Source: CADEED01 sp041395625 | Lineage (GTDB): Bacteria > Pseudomonadota > Gammaproteobacteria > Steroidobacterales > Steroidobacteraceae | Direction of reading: 5' to 3' | Assembly (NCBI GenBank): GCA_041395625.1 | Contig: JAWLAE010000002.1 | Coordinates: 558,001 to 622,000, forward strand | Length of the DNA stretch: 64,000 nt | Shown: piece after piece, positions 15,848 to 24,420 of the stretch | Layout of the letters: every line of letters starts with the position of its first letter | How positions within the stretch are numbered: position 1 is the stretch's first letter | Translations under genes and position numbers: made by a program | Notes under the pieces: model-generated | What the model saw: only the letters and a program-made list of their open reading frames with translations | Told to the model about the DNA's origin: nothing | The model's database searches: none

Positions 15848-17338
15848 TTGGGGCCAGCAGCCAAGCGGCGCGCTCGGTCCGGCGTCGCCAAGAGTCAGAA
15901 GTCGGAGCGGCCACCGGCACCGCCAACCCGGTTGTTCGTACTCGACACCAATGTACTGTTGCACGATCCGACGGCCATCTTTCGCTTCGAGGAACACGAC
16001 ATCTACCTGCCGATGATCGTGCTCGAGGAGCTAGACGCGAACAAGAAGGGGCTGTCGGAAGCATCGCGCAGCGCCAGGCAAGTCAGTCGCTTCCTCGACG
16101 ATCTGATGCGCAACGCCACCAAGAACGAGATCGATCGCGGGCTGCCGCTGCCGTCCGTGCTAACCACCAGCGGCAATCACGGCCGCAAGCCCTCGGCAGG
16201 CCGGCTGTTCTTCCAGACACGGCAGCTGTCGAGCGCATTGCCCGACTACCTGCCGGGGCACGGCTCCGACAATCTGATCCTGGCGCAGAGCCTGGCACTG
16301 CAGGCGTTGCATACGGAGTCGCGCGTCACGCTCGTATCGAAAGACATCAATTTGCGCATCAAGGCGGCAGTCGTCGGTGTGCACGCGGAGGATTACTACA
16401 GCGACAAGACGATCGACGACGCCGACATCCTCGCAACCGGGACCAAGGCGCTGGCGGCCGATTTCTGGGACCGCCATGGCGAGGACATGCGCTCCTGGAA
16501 AGAAGCGGATCGCACCTTCTATACGATCAGCGGTCCGGTGGTTGCCGAGCTGCAGCTGAACCAGTTCGTGTATGAAGACGCACCGCATGGCCTCGAGGCG
16601 GTAGTGCGCAAGGTCGACGCCGGCAAGGCCACGCTCGAACTCGTCAGGGACTATCGAGATAGCAAGAGCGCCAGTGGCAAGCACGGCGTTTGGGGCATTG
16701 GCGCGCGCAATCGCGAACAGAACTTCGCGCTCAATCTGCTCCTCGATCCAGACATCGATTTCGTCACGATCCTGGGTCCAGCGGGCACGGGCAAAACCTT
16801 GCTGACGCTGGCTGCCGGGCTGGCGCAAACGCTCGACACCAGCCGGTATGTTGAAATCATCATGACTCGCGTGACGATACCCTTGGGCGAAGACATCGGC
16901 TTCCTACCCGGTACCGAAGAAGAAAAAATGGAGCCCTGGATGGGTGCGCTGATGGACAACCTGGAAGTGCTGACCAAGAGCACGGAGGGCGGCAACTGGG
17001 GGCGCGCTGCCACTAACGACCTGCTGCGCAATCGCATCAAGATCCGTTCGCTCAATTTCATGCGCGGGCGTACGTTCCTCAATCGTTACCTTATTCTCGA
17101 CGAAGCCCAGAACTTGACGCCCAAGCAGATGAAGGCACTCGTCACGCGCGCCGGTCCCGGCACCAAGGTTGTTTGCCTGGGCAACATCGCGCAGATCGAT
17201 ACGCCCTACCTCACGGAGACCACCTCCGGCCTTACCTATGTGGTCAATCGGTTCGCCAACTGGCCGCACGCGGGCCATATCACCCTGCTGCGCGGCGAGC
17301 GCTCGAGACTGGCGGACTACGCCTCGGAAACACTCTAG
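15848..17338 (+). CDS. PIN domain-PhoH ATPase fusion
   Basis: A 496-residue protein with an N-terminal PIN domain (about residues 20-170, LFVLDTNVLLHDP, a possible RNase metal site) and a C-terminal PhoH ATPase (about 280-490, Walker A GPAGTGKT and Walker B LILDEAQN). This is the PhoH2 type, shown in other bacteria to act as an RNA helicase/RNase. The start is TTG at 15848, two bases after the bcp stop, with AAGG upstream; the frame is open further back but overlaps bcp. It probably works in RNA turnover in the cytoplasm. Confidence 0.88.
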   Translation: MGPAAKRRARSGVAKSQKSERPPAPPTRLFVLDTNVLLHDPTAIFRFEEHDIYLPMIVLEELDANKKGLSEASRSARQVSRFLDDLMRNATKNEIDRGLPLPSVLTTSGNHGRKPSAGRLFFQTRQLSSALPDYLPGHGSDNLILAQSLALQALHTESRVTLVSKDINLRIKAAVVGVHAEDYYSDKTIDDADILATGTKALAADFWDRHGEDMRSWKEADRTFYTISGPVVAELQLNQFVYEDAPHGLEAVVRKVDAGKATLELVRDYRDSKSASGKHGVWGIGARNREQNFALNLLLDPDIDFVTILGPAGTGKTLLTLAAGLAQTLDTSRYVEIIMTRVTIPLGEDIGFLPGTEEEKMEPWMGALMDNLEVLTKSTEGGNWGRAATNDLLRNRIKIRSLNFMRGRTFLNRYLILDEAQNLTPKQMKALVTRAGPGTKVVCLGNIAQIDTPYLTETTSGLTYVVNRFANWPHAGHITLLRGERSRLADYASETL

Positions 17339-17401
17339 GGAACCTGTGACCGGATAACTGGTCCAAATACTGCCTGCCCCCTTCAAAGCTGGACCCCCAA
17401 C

Positions 17402-18898
17402 ATGCTGCGCGCCCGCTTTGCCTTGATCTCATCGATAGCGCTGCTGCTAGGCCTGGCAGGGCTGTCGGCGCGCGCGCAGACAGCCAGCGAGTTGCCGGAT
17501 ATTGGCAGCCCGGCCAATTCCGTCCTGACTCAAGGGGAGGAGTACCAGATCGGCGCGATGGTCGTCCGCAATCTGCGGGCGGAGGGCCAGATCATCGAGG
17601 ACCCCGAAGTCACCGAGTATGTGCAGGCGCTGGGTTCGCGCATCGCTGCGCAGGCGAGTGGCGATACCGGGCAACGATTCCAGTTCTTCGTCGTGCGCGA
17701 CGATTCGATCAATGCCTTCGCTCTGCCGGGCGGCTTCATCGGCGTCAACTATGGCCTTATACTAACAACTAATAACGAAGCGCAGCTCGCCAGCGTGCTG
17801 GCACACGAGACAGCGCATGTGACCCAACGCCACATCGCGCGCGGCGTGAAAGCGCAGGGGCGCCAGAGCATCGCCTCGGCGGCGGCCATCCTGGCAGCCA
17901 TCCTGCTCGGCGCCACCACAGGCGCGAGCGCGGATGCGGTACAGGGCGCGATCGCCATCTCGCAGGGCGCCGCGCTGCAGAGCCAGATCAACTTCACGCG
18001 TGCGAACGAGTACGAAGCGGACCGGGTCGGCATGGGCTTCCTCGCGGCGGCTGGCTTCGATCCGAACTCGATGGCAGACCTGTTCGATTCCATGGGCCGG
18101 CGCGCCGGCTTGGCCGGGCGCGGCATCCCCGAGTTTCTGCAGACACACCCGGTCACCAGCAACCGTATCGCCGAAGCCAAGTCGCGTGCGGCGCAGCTGC
18201 ACGTCACGGTACAGCCTGAGTCTGCCAGCTATGCGCTGATGCGCGAGCGCCTGCGGGTAATCGGGGGCGAGTCGGGGTCGGACGTACGGCCGTACTATGC
18301 GATGCGGGCCGAGGCGCAGCCGCTGACTTCCGCCGAACGCTACGGCCAGGCACTCGCGAATCTGCGCGCTCAGAGCACCGACACCGCAGCGGTCGAGCTG
18401 GCGGAACTCGCGGCGCAGTACCCGCAGGTGCCAGCCATCCAGGCGGCGCTGGGCCAGGCGCAACTCGCCGCCGGCGACCGACAGAGCGCAATGGCAACCT
18501 TTGAGCGCGCACTGGCCCTGTCGCCGCGCAACGTGCCCGTGACGGTGCGCTATGCCGAAGCACTCATGAAGACCGGCAACCCGAAGGCTGCGCACACCTT
18601 GCTGCTCGACCTGTTCAACAACGTGCCGCCCACGCCGGATCAGATCCGGTTGACAGCATTGGCTGCGAGCGCAGCCGGCGATACGGGTGATGCTTACTAC
18701 TACATGAGTGAGTACCACATCACCGGCGGCGATCTGCAACTGTCGTCGCAACAGTTGATGATGGCGCTGGCAGCACCCAATCTCACCGAAGTGCAGCGTC
18801 GCCGCTTTCAGGCGCGCCTCGATGAAGTGCGCGAAGCAATGTCGAAAGACCGCCGTCGCAATGCCCGACGGGACAGCGATTCTGATTCGCGTGGCTGA
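17402..18898 (+). CDS. bepA: Periplasmic M48 metalloprotease with TPR domain, BepA-like
   Basis: BepA is a periplasmic protease and chaperone that promotes LptD maturation and degrades stalled outer-membrane proteins. The 498-residue precursor (E. coli 487) has a signal peptide cleaved near ARAQ, the zinc motif HETAH (His135, His139), Glu203 in NEYEAD, and TPR repeats from about residue 310. His249 in LQTHP matches the E. coli His246 that gates the active site. A run of codons rare for this genome (ATA CTA ACA ACT AAT AAC, near 17760-17777) lies just before the HExxH helix. It precedes mlaA on the same strand by 69 bases. Confidence 0.92.
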   Translation: MLRARFALISSIALLLGLAGLSARAQTASELPDIGSPANSVLTQGEEYQIGAMVVRNLRAEGQIIEDPEVTEYVQALGSRIAAQASGDTGQRFQFFVVRDDSINAFALPGGFIGVNYGLILTTNNEAQLASVLAHETAHVTQRHIARGVKAQGRQSIASAAAILAAILLGATTGASADAVQGAIAISQGAALQSQINFTRANEYEADRVGMGFLAAAGFDPNSMADLFDSMGRRAGLAGRGIPEFLQTHPVTSNRIAEAKSRAAQLHVTVQPESASYALMRERLRVIGGESGSDVRPYYAMRAEAQPLTSAERYGQALANLRAQSTDTAAVELAELAAQYPQVPAIQAALGQAQLAAGDRQSAMATFERALALSPRNVPVTVRYAEALMKTGNPKAAHTLLLDLFNNVPPTPDQIRLTALAASAAGDTGDAYYYMSEYHITGGDLQLSSQQLMMALAAPNLTEVQRRRFQARLDEVREAMSKDRRRNARRDSDSDSRG

Positions 18899-18967
18899 CG
18901 TCAAGCGTTAGTTTTCAGCGACAATCGATCGCCTCACAACTATGAGTCGGCCTGCTAGAATCGCGCG

Positions 18968-19750
18968 ATGAATCCGCTCGTTCGTTTCGCGCTGCTCACA
19001 GCTGCGCTGTTTTCCTATGCTCTGCTGACTGGCTGCGCCGCGATCCCGGCTGGGGCCACCAAGGATCCGGGCGATCCGTGGGAACGTTTCAACCGGTCGG
19101 TCTATCAATTCAATGACGGCATCGACCGCGCGGTCGCGAAGCCGGCGGCCAAGGCCTATCGAAAAGTAACGCCGCGTCCAGTACGAACTGGCGTGTCCAA
19201 CTTCTTCGACAACATCACCTACCCCATCACGGCCGTCAACGCGGCGCTGCAGGGCAAGTTCAGGCAGGCGGGCCGGGACACCGGCCGGTTCCTCTTGAAC
19301 ACTGTCGTCGGGCTCGGCGGCTTGCTGGATCCGGCATCGGACGCGGGCCTGCAACGCAACGACGAAGACTTCGGCCAGACACTCGCGGTGTGGGGCGTGC
19401 CGTCGGGTCCTTACCTGATGCTGCCGATATTCGGACCGTCCAACGTGCGTGATGCGCCGGCCAGGGTCGTCGACAACCTGATGGATCCGAAGAATCTGAT
19501 TGGCACATCCGACGCGCGCATTGCAGCGAACGTGCTCAATGTGATCGACAGCCGCGCACAGCTGCTGGTCATCGAGAAACCGTTGGAGAATGTCTTCGAT
19601 CGCTACGCTTTCCTGCGTGACGTATGGCGCCAGCGCCGCCTGTCACAGATCCAGGATGGCGATGTCGTCGAAGAACCGCCGGAAGACCCGGCCGCAGACC
19701 CCGACTGGGCAATACCTGACGAGACAACTGGCACTGAGCCGAGACAGTGA
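18968..19750 (+). CDS. mlaA: Outer-membrane lipid asymmetry lipoprotein MlaA (VacJ)
   Basis: MlaA sits in the outer membrane and removes misplaced phospholipid from the outer leaflet for retrograde transport through MlaC to MlaFEDB. The 260-residue precursor has a lipobox LLTGC (Cys23) and the family blocks DPWERFNRSVYQFND, GRDTGRFLLNT, DFGQTLAVWGVPSGPYLMLP and FGPSNVRDAPARVVD. The C-terminal 35 residues are acidic and proline-rich, a usual extension. The rest of the Mla system is on the other strand, 258 bases away and facing it, with a large palindrome between them. Confidence 0.96.
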   Translation: MNPLVRFALLTAALFSYALLTGCAAIPAGATKDPGDPWERFNRSVYQFNDGIDRAVAKPAAKAYRKVTPRPVRTGVSNFFDNITYPITAVNAALQGKFRQAGRDTGRFLLNTVVGLGGLLDPASDAGLQRNDEDFGQTLAVWGVPSGPYLMLPIFGPSNVRDAPARVVDNLMDPKNLIGTSDARIAANVLNVIDSRAQLLVIEKPLENVFDRYAFLRDVWRQRRLSQIQDGDVVEEPPEDPAADPDWAIPDETTGTEPRQ

Positions 19751-19777
19751 ACTCCCGTAGCGGGTAGTCAGGCGCGG

Positions 19778-19973
19778 CGAGTTCGCATCAGACGTTCAGA
19801 CTCGCGTAGAGAGCGCCGCGTTCCGGGCGTGGGGCGCTCCTGATCCTGTTTGAATCTGGCCGCTTCGCAAGGGGGAAAATGCGCCCCGCGTCCGGACGCG
19901 GGACCGCCGGAAATCGCGCAGCGATTTCCGAAGCGCGCTCGACCCGCGAGTCTGAACGTCTGATGCGAGCTCG
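19778..19973. repeat. 196-base palindromic element with nested hairpins
   Basis: The outer arms at 19778-19806 and 19945-19973 are inverted repeats of 29 bases with one mismatch. Inside lie a perfect 18-base palindrome CCCGCGTCCGGACGCGGG (19885-19902) and a 10-bp stem with a GCA loop (CGGAAATCGC / GCGATTTCCG, 19908-19930). It fills the gap between the convergent mlaA and mlaB genes. There is no T-run and no open frame. It may be a BIME/MITE-type repeat that also blocks read-through between the two genes. Confidence 0.8.
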
Positions 19974-20008
19974 ACGTGCCGGACACCGGCTTGCACGGCT
20001 CGAGCCGT

Positions 20009-20353
20009 TCAGGGGTCAGCTAACAAAAGTTTGTCGAGCTCGCTGATGCGGGCGATCGCCAGCACGCTGGCAGGTAGATTGACGTACTGGATATCCCTGC
20101 CCGACCGCCGCGCCAAGCGCAGCCACTCGATCAGGACGGCAACACCCGCGCTGTCAGCACGCTCCACTCCCGCACAATCGATCCGGACACGCTTCGATGG
20201 CGACAGCGTCCGCAAGGCTTGTTCGCCCACCGCGCATGCAACACGGGCCGTTTTGAACGTGAGCTCACCAACGACTGCGAGCCCGCCATCGGCGCCGGGT
20301 CGCAGTTCGATCCCGCGCGCCTCGTTAGCAGCTTGCGGCGCGGTCGGGCTCAC
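20009..20353 (-). CDS. mlaB: STAS-domain protein MlaB
   Basis: MlaB is the cytoplasmic STAS subunit that stabilizes the MlaF ATPase dimer. The 114-residue product has the STAS pattern: a first strand GGLAVVGELTF, then RVRIDCAGVERADSAGVAVLIEWLRLA, in which the conserved D-SAG motif is intact. The GTG start at 20353 overlaps the mlaC stop as GTGA, so it is translationally coupled. It is the last gene of mlaFEDCB. Confidence 0.92.
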   Translation of the reverse strand: MSPTAPQAANEARGIELRPGADGGLAVVGELTFKTARVACAVGEQALRTLSPSKRVRIDCAGVERADSAGVAVLIEWLRLARRSGRDIQYVNLPASVLAIARISELDKLLLADP

Positions 20354-21003
20354 TGCGTGCCTTTGCTCGCCGCCGGCTTGTCTTCGACCTTGGCGGCCTG
20401 CGCCTCGAGACGCTGAATCACCGACTCCAGGCCTTTCTGACTGATCTCGGCGCCGAAGTCGGCCTGGAAACTCTTGATGTAACTGATGCCTTCGACCGTG
20501 ATGTCCCAGACCTTCCAGCCCTCGGCGGTCTTGCGCAAGCTGGAGTTCACCGGGATGGACTCGCCATTGGAGCGGCGGATCTTGGTCGGCACCGTCGCAG
20601 CGGTGCCAGTCGAGTTGATCCTGGCCGGCAGCACTTCGTAGCGATCCGACGTGAAGTTGACGAGCGCGTCGCCATACTGAGCCAACAACGACTTGTAGAA
20701 CGCATCGACGAACCGCTCACGCTGCGCCGGGGTTGCCGTGCGCCAGTGCTGTGCCAACACACGCTGCGCGGCCATCCGGGTATCGAAATGCGGCAACAGC
20801 ACCTCGTCGACCAGCGCCCGGACCTTGGCCGGATGCCTGCGGAAATCCTCGCGGTTGGCGCTGATCTCGTCGAGGATGATGCGCGAGGAGCTCTCGATCA
20901 GCTCGCCCGGTCCACTGGTGTCCACGGTGCGCTGCGCGGCGAGCACAGGCAGGCATAGCGCCATGCCCAGCACTGCAATGCTGACCGTCCGTCGTCCCAT
21001 CAT
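20350..21003 (-). CDS. mlaC: Periplasmic phospholipid carrier MlaC
   Basis: MlaC shuttles phospholipid through the periplasm between MlaA and the MlaFEDB complex. The 217-residue precursor has a signal peptide (MMGRRTVSIAVLGMALCLPVLAA) and the Ttg2D/MlaC fold, with LVDEVLLPHFD, RERFVDAFYKSLLAQYGDAL and VWDITVEGISYIKSFQADF as the conserved blocks. The start region reads GTG ATG ATG; I used the first ATG, which shares a base with the mlaD stop. The C-terminus carries a short lysine/glutamate-rich tail. Confidence 0.94.
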   Translation of the reverse strand: MMGRRTVSIAVLGMALCLPVLAAQRTVDTSGPGELIESSSRIILDEISANREDFRRHPAKVRALVDEVLLPHFDTRMAAQRVLAQHWRTATPAQRERFVDAFYKSLLAQYGDALVNFTSDRYEVLPARINSTGTAATVPTKIRRSNGESIPVNSSLRKTAEGWKVWDITVEGISYIKSFQADFGAEISQKGLESVIQRLEAQAAKVEDKPAASKGTQ

Positions 21004-21542
21004 CACTTGCTCGCCTCCGCTCCTGTTGTTGTTTCTGCGCCCTGCTCGGTGCTGCCGCTCGACTGGTCCTTGCTTTGCCCCGAGGCGAAATTGGCGAAGA
21101 ACCGGTTGATCAGGGTTTCCAGCACGATTGCGGACTGGGTGAACTCTATCTGACCGCCGTCCTGGTAGAAGGTTTCCGATCCTCCGGGGCCGATTCCAAT
21201 GTATTTGCCACCCAACAGCCCCGCGGTTTGGATACTGGCGTCGCTGTCATCGGGAATCTGATTGTATTCGTTGTCTATCCGCAACACTACGACCGCTTTG
21301 AACTGCGAGGAATCGTAGCTGACCGACTCGACGCGGCCGATGTTGACGCCACCCATGGTCACAGGCGAGCCGCTCTTGAGGTCGCCGACATTGTCGAAAT
21401 AGGCCGTCAGCCGGTAGCCGCTCGTGGCCCCGGTCAGCTTCAGGCCGCTGCTGGGTAGCTGCGTCGTCAGAAAGAACAGTGCCGCAAAGCCCAGCAGCAC
21501 GAACAAGCCGGTGCCCAATTCGAGTGAACGCGAGTTTTTCAT
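21003..21542 (-). CDS. mlaD: MCE-domain lipid transport protein MlaD
   Basis: MlaD is the inner-membrane MCE protein whose hexamer forms the periplasmic part of the Mla channel. The 179-residue protein has one N-terminal membrane helix (about residues 8-28) and an MCE domain with YFDNVGDLKSGSPVTMGGVNIGRVESV, and the QTAGLLGGKYIGIGPGG segment. The C-terminus (after FFANFASG) is Ser/Gln/Thr-rich and probably disordered. It starts 32 bases after mlaE. Confidence 0.95.
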   Translation of the reverse strand: MKNSRSLELGTGLFVLLGFAALFFLTTQLPSSGLKLTGATSGYRLTAYFDNVGDLKSGSPVTMGGVNIGRVESVSYDSSQFKAVVVLRIDNEYNQIPDDSDASIQTAGLLGGKYIGIGPGGSETFYQDGGQIEFTQSAIVLETLINRFFANFASGQSKDQSSGSTEQGAETTTGAEASK

Positions 21543-21574
21543 AGGTAATCTCTAAGGCTGCAATGCCGGCGCCG

Positions 21575-22342
21575 TCACAGAAAGGCCGCCGTCAGAATGT
21601 AATCGAGGAACAGGATCAGGACCGATGAAGTGACGACCGTGCGTGTGGTCGCGAGACCGACGCCCGCGGCTGTTGGCTGGGCGTGATACCCCTCGTATAC
21701 GGCGACCAGACTGCAGGCCGCACCGAATACGATGCTCTTGATCACACCTTCCGTCACATCGTCGATTTCCACTGCGCTCTGCATCTGCGACCAGAACGCA
21801 CCCGAATCGACGCCCATCAGACTGACGCCGATGAGCTGCGCGCCGAATACGCCAACGATATTGAAAATGGCTGTCAACAACGGCACGGCGATCAGGCCGC
21901 CGAGAAATCGTGGCGCGACGATGCGACGCACGGGATCGACCGCCATCATCTGCATCGCAGTCAATTGATCGGTCGCGCGCATCAGCCCAATCTCGGAGGT
22001 GAGCGCCGTGCCGGCCCGACCGGCGAACAGTAGCGCGGTCACGACTGGGCCTAGTTCTTTCAGCAAGCCGAGCGCCGCGGCAACACCGAGCGCATCCTCG
22101 GAACCGAAGCGCTGCAGCAAGTCGAATCCCTGCAACCCCAGCACCATGCCGACGAACAGCCCCGACAACATGATGATGATCAAAGAACGCCCGCCGGCGT
22201 TGTAGATCTGCGCGACGATGAAGCCGGGCCGGCGCAGCGCCGCCGGGATCTGCGCGAGCACCTGTAGCAGGAACAGCGTGACGGCTCCGATGCGCCGTAC
22301 GGCCTGTGCGGGGCCGTCGATGACGCCGCGCAGTGCGCTCAT
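21575..22342 (-). CDS. mlaE: Mla transporter permease MlaE
   Basis: MlaE is the transmembrane subunit of the phospholipid ABC complex at the inner membrane. The 255-residue protein has five to six hydrophobic helices and the family signature ELGPVVTALLFAGRAGTALTSEIGLMRATDQLTAM. The ATG at 22342 overlaps the mlaF stop as ATGA. The second open frame on the same strand across this interval is a shadow. Confidence 0.95.
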   Translation of the reverse strand: MSALRGVIDGPAQAVRRIGAVTLFLLQVLAQIPAALRRPGFIVAQIYNAGGRSLIIIMLSGLFVGMVLGLQGFDLLQRFGSEDALGVAAALGLLKELGPVVTALLFAGRAGTALTSEIGLMRATDQLTAMQMMAVDPVRRIVAPRFLGGLIAVPLLTAIFNIVGVFGAQLIGVSLMGVDSGAFWSQMQSAVEIDDVTEGVIKSIVFGAACSLVAVYEGYHAQPTAAGVGLATTRTVVTSSVLILFLDYILTAAFL

Positions 22343-23172
22343 CGCTCCACCTCACCTAACAACTGGGCCTGATAGTCGGGCGCCGGATAGTGGAACGGCA
22401 CCGGCCCATCTGCCTGGCCTGCCATGAACTGTCGGACGATCTGTTGGTCGCTGCGCTGCAATTCAGCCGGCGATCCAGATGCCACGACCTTGCCTTCGGA
22501 CAGCAGATAACTGTCGTGGGCGATGGTCGCCAGTTCCTGCACGTCATGCGAGACTACGATACTGGTGAGTCCGAGCGCCTCGTTCATCTCCTCAATCAGC
22601 CGCACGATGACGCCCATCGAGATGGGATCGAGACCGGCGAACGGTTCGTCGTAGATCAACAGCTCAGGATCCATGACGATGGCGCGCGCCAACGCCACGC
22701 GCCGTGCCATGCCGCCTGACAGCTCGGCTGGCAGCATATCGATCGCACCGCGCAGCCCAACCGCCTGCAACTTGGTCAGCACCAGCTGCCTGACTAACGA
22801 CTCTGGCAGGTCGGTGTGCTCGCGCAGCGGAAACGCGACGTTCTCGTAGACGTCGAGATCAGTCAGCAGCGCGCCACTCTGAAACAGCATGCCCATGCGT
22901 CGCCGCATTCGGAACAATTCGGTCTGCGACATCGCGGGAACGTCCTTGCCCCAAACCTTGACGACGCCACGCTGCGGCTCGTTCTGCCCGGTGATCAGCC
23001 GCAGCAGTGTCGTCTTGCCGGTGCCGGAGGGCCCCATGATCGCCGTAACTCGGCCGCGTCTGACCGAAAGATCGAGCCCGTCGAAAATGACACGCTCGCC
23101 GATGGCGTAGCGCAAGTCACGCACGTCGATGACGACGTCATCGGCGTGCGGATTGGGGATCGAACCGGCCAT
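22339..23172 (-). CDS. mlaF: Mla transporter ATPase MlaF
   Basis: MlaF is the ATPase that drives lipid transport by MlaFEDB. The 277-residue protein carries Walker A GPSGTGKT (residues 47-54), signature LSGGMARRVALARAI, Walker B LLIYDEPFAGLDP and the switch histidine in VSHDVQE. The start at 23172 places MAGSIPNPHADDVVIDVRDL at the N-terminus; the frame is open 30 codons further but that part overlaps no family sequence. No strong Shine-Dalgarno is seen. It leads mlaFEDCB and lies 40 bases after the aldolase gene on the same strand, so read-through is possible. Confidence 0.95.
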   Translation of the reverse strand: MAGSIPNPHADDVVIDVRDLRYAIGERVIFDGLDLSVRRGRVTAIMGPSGTGKTTLLRLITGQNEPQRGVVKVWGKDVPAMSQTELFRMRRRMGMLFQSGALLTDLDVYENVAFPLREHTDLPESLVRQLVLTKLQAVGLRGAIDMLPAELSGGMARRVALARAIVMDPELLIYDEPFAGLDPISMGVIVRLIEEMNEALGLTSIVVSHDVQELATIAHDSYLLSEGKVVASGSPAELQRSDQQIVRQFMAGQADGPVPFHYPAPDYQAQLLGEVER

Positions 23173-23212
23173 GGTTGCTGGTGTCACCCGAGCCCGGCTC
23201 GAGCGACCGCGG

Positions 23213-24232
23213 TCAGGCGGCCTGCGACTCGTGCGACGTCTGATACTTGCCCTGACTCGCAAGCCCGTTCAATCTGGCTCGCTTGGCAAATTCCTGCTGA
23301 CCGGCTGCGTACTTCGCCTCCTTGCCACCCCAGGCGGCCAGCGCTGACTCCTGCAGCGCGCGACCGTAGCTGAAGGTGAGATTCCAGGGCAGCGACTGCT
23401 GATTCATCAACGACAGATGCAGTGTCGCTTCGGTCGGCGATTGACCACCTGAGAGGAACGCGATACCTGGCACGGCGGTCGGCACATAGCGCTTGAGGAC
23501 GCGTACCGTCGCTTCGGCCACTTGCTCGGGCGGCGCCCGCTTGGCGTTCTTCTTGCCCGAGATCACCATGTTGGGCTTCAGCACCATGCCTTCCAGATGA
23601 ATGCGATGCGCGGCCAGCGCGTGGAAGGTGCTCTCCAGCACCTCGCTCGTCACCTCTTCACAGCGCTCGATCGAATGCGCGCCATCCATCAGCACTTCCG
23701 GCTCGACGATCGGCACGATGTTCTGCTCCTGGCACAACGCGGCATAGCGCGCCAGCGCGTGGGCGTTCGCCTGCACTGCGAAGCGGGAAGGAATGCCGTC
23801 CGCGATATCGATCACTGCGCGCCACTTGGCGAACCGTGCGCCGAGCTTGTAGTACTCGATCAGTCGATCGCGCAGACCATCGAGACCTTCGGTGATGGTT
23901 TCGTTGGGGAAGCCCGCCAACGGTTTGGCACCCATATCCACCTTGATACCTGGAATCACGTCCTGCTTGGCGAGGTACGCCGGGAACGGTGTGCCATCCT
24001 TGCAGCTCTGGCGGATCGTCTCATCGTAGAGAATCACGCCGCTGATCGACTTGGACGCATTGGGTGCCGTGAACAACATCTCGCGGTAGGTGCGCCGATG
24101 TTCCTCGGTCGATTGCAGAGCGATTGCATCGAAGCGCTTCTTGATCGTGCCGCTGCTCTCGTCGGCGGCCAGAATGCCACGGCCTTTGGCCACCATTGCC
24201 TGCGCAACTTTTTCGAGATCGTTCCGGTTCAT
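23213..24232 (-). CDS. fba: Class I fructose-bisphosphate aldolase
   Basis: A metal-independent aldolase of glycolysis and gluconeogenesis, 339 residues, of the type long known from animals and also found in some proteobacteria. It shows GRGILAADESSGTIKKRF near the N-terminus, the Schiff-base lysine in EGMVLKPNMV and the phosphate-binding FLSGGQSPTEAT. The ATG at 24232 is preceded by a perfect AGGAGG with five-base spacing, so the longer open frame is rejected. The C-terminus lacks the terminal tyrosine of the animal enzyme. It diverges from the suf regulator across 188 bases. Confidence 0.96.
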   Translation of the reverse strand: MNRNDLEKVAQAMVAKGRGILAADESSGTIKKRFDAIALQSTEEHRRTYREMLFTAPNASKSISGVILYDETIRQSCKDGTPFPAYLAKQDVIPGIKVDMGAKPLAGFPNETITEGLDGLRDRLIEYYKLGARFAKWRAVIDIADGIPSRFAVQANAHALARYAALCQEQNIVPIVEPEVLMDGAHSIERCEEVTSEVLESTFHALAAHRIHLEGMVLKPNMVISGKKNAKRAPPEQVAEATVRVLKRYVPTAVPGIAFLSGGQSPTEATLHLSLMNQQSLPWNLTFSYGRALQESALAAWGGKEAKYAAGQQEFAKRARLNGLASQGKYQTSHESQAA

Positions 24233-24367
24233 GATTCCTCCTGGATTCGAGGGCGCGAAGGATAGCAAAAGCGCGTCCCCTCGCTGCGGGCCTGTGCGTC
24301 TATTCGCCATATTTGCGTCGGACAACCGCCCTGTCCGGCAGCACAGGCTTGGCGCCTGCAACTAAAT

Positions 24368-24384
24368 GGTACTAAAATAGTCCC
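24368..24384. promoter_or_regulatory. Probable Rrf2/IscR-type operator of the suf operon
   Basis: GGTACT-AAAAT-AGTCCC is a near-perfect dyad with an A/T-rich centre. It matches the core of the IscR type 1 site (ACT, five A/T-rich bases, AGT). It lies 36 bases before the ATG of the Rrf2-family regulator gene, where it could cover the promoter and give autoregulation. A half-copy ACTAAAT occurs just upstream at 24361. Confidence 0.65.
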
Positions 24385-24420
24385 AGTTGTGTTGCATCTC
24401 CAGGACAGTGCCGCGATCAC

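Noticed and set aside
17762..18904. 380-residue minus-strand frame over bepA
   Set aside because: Antisense shadow of a well-supported protease gene; no recognisable motif.
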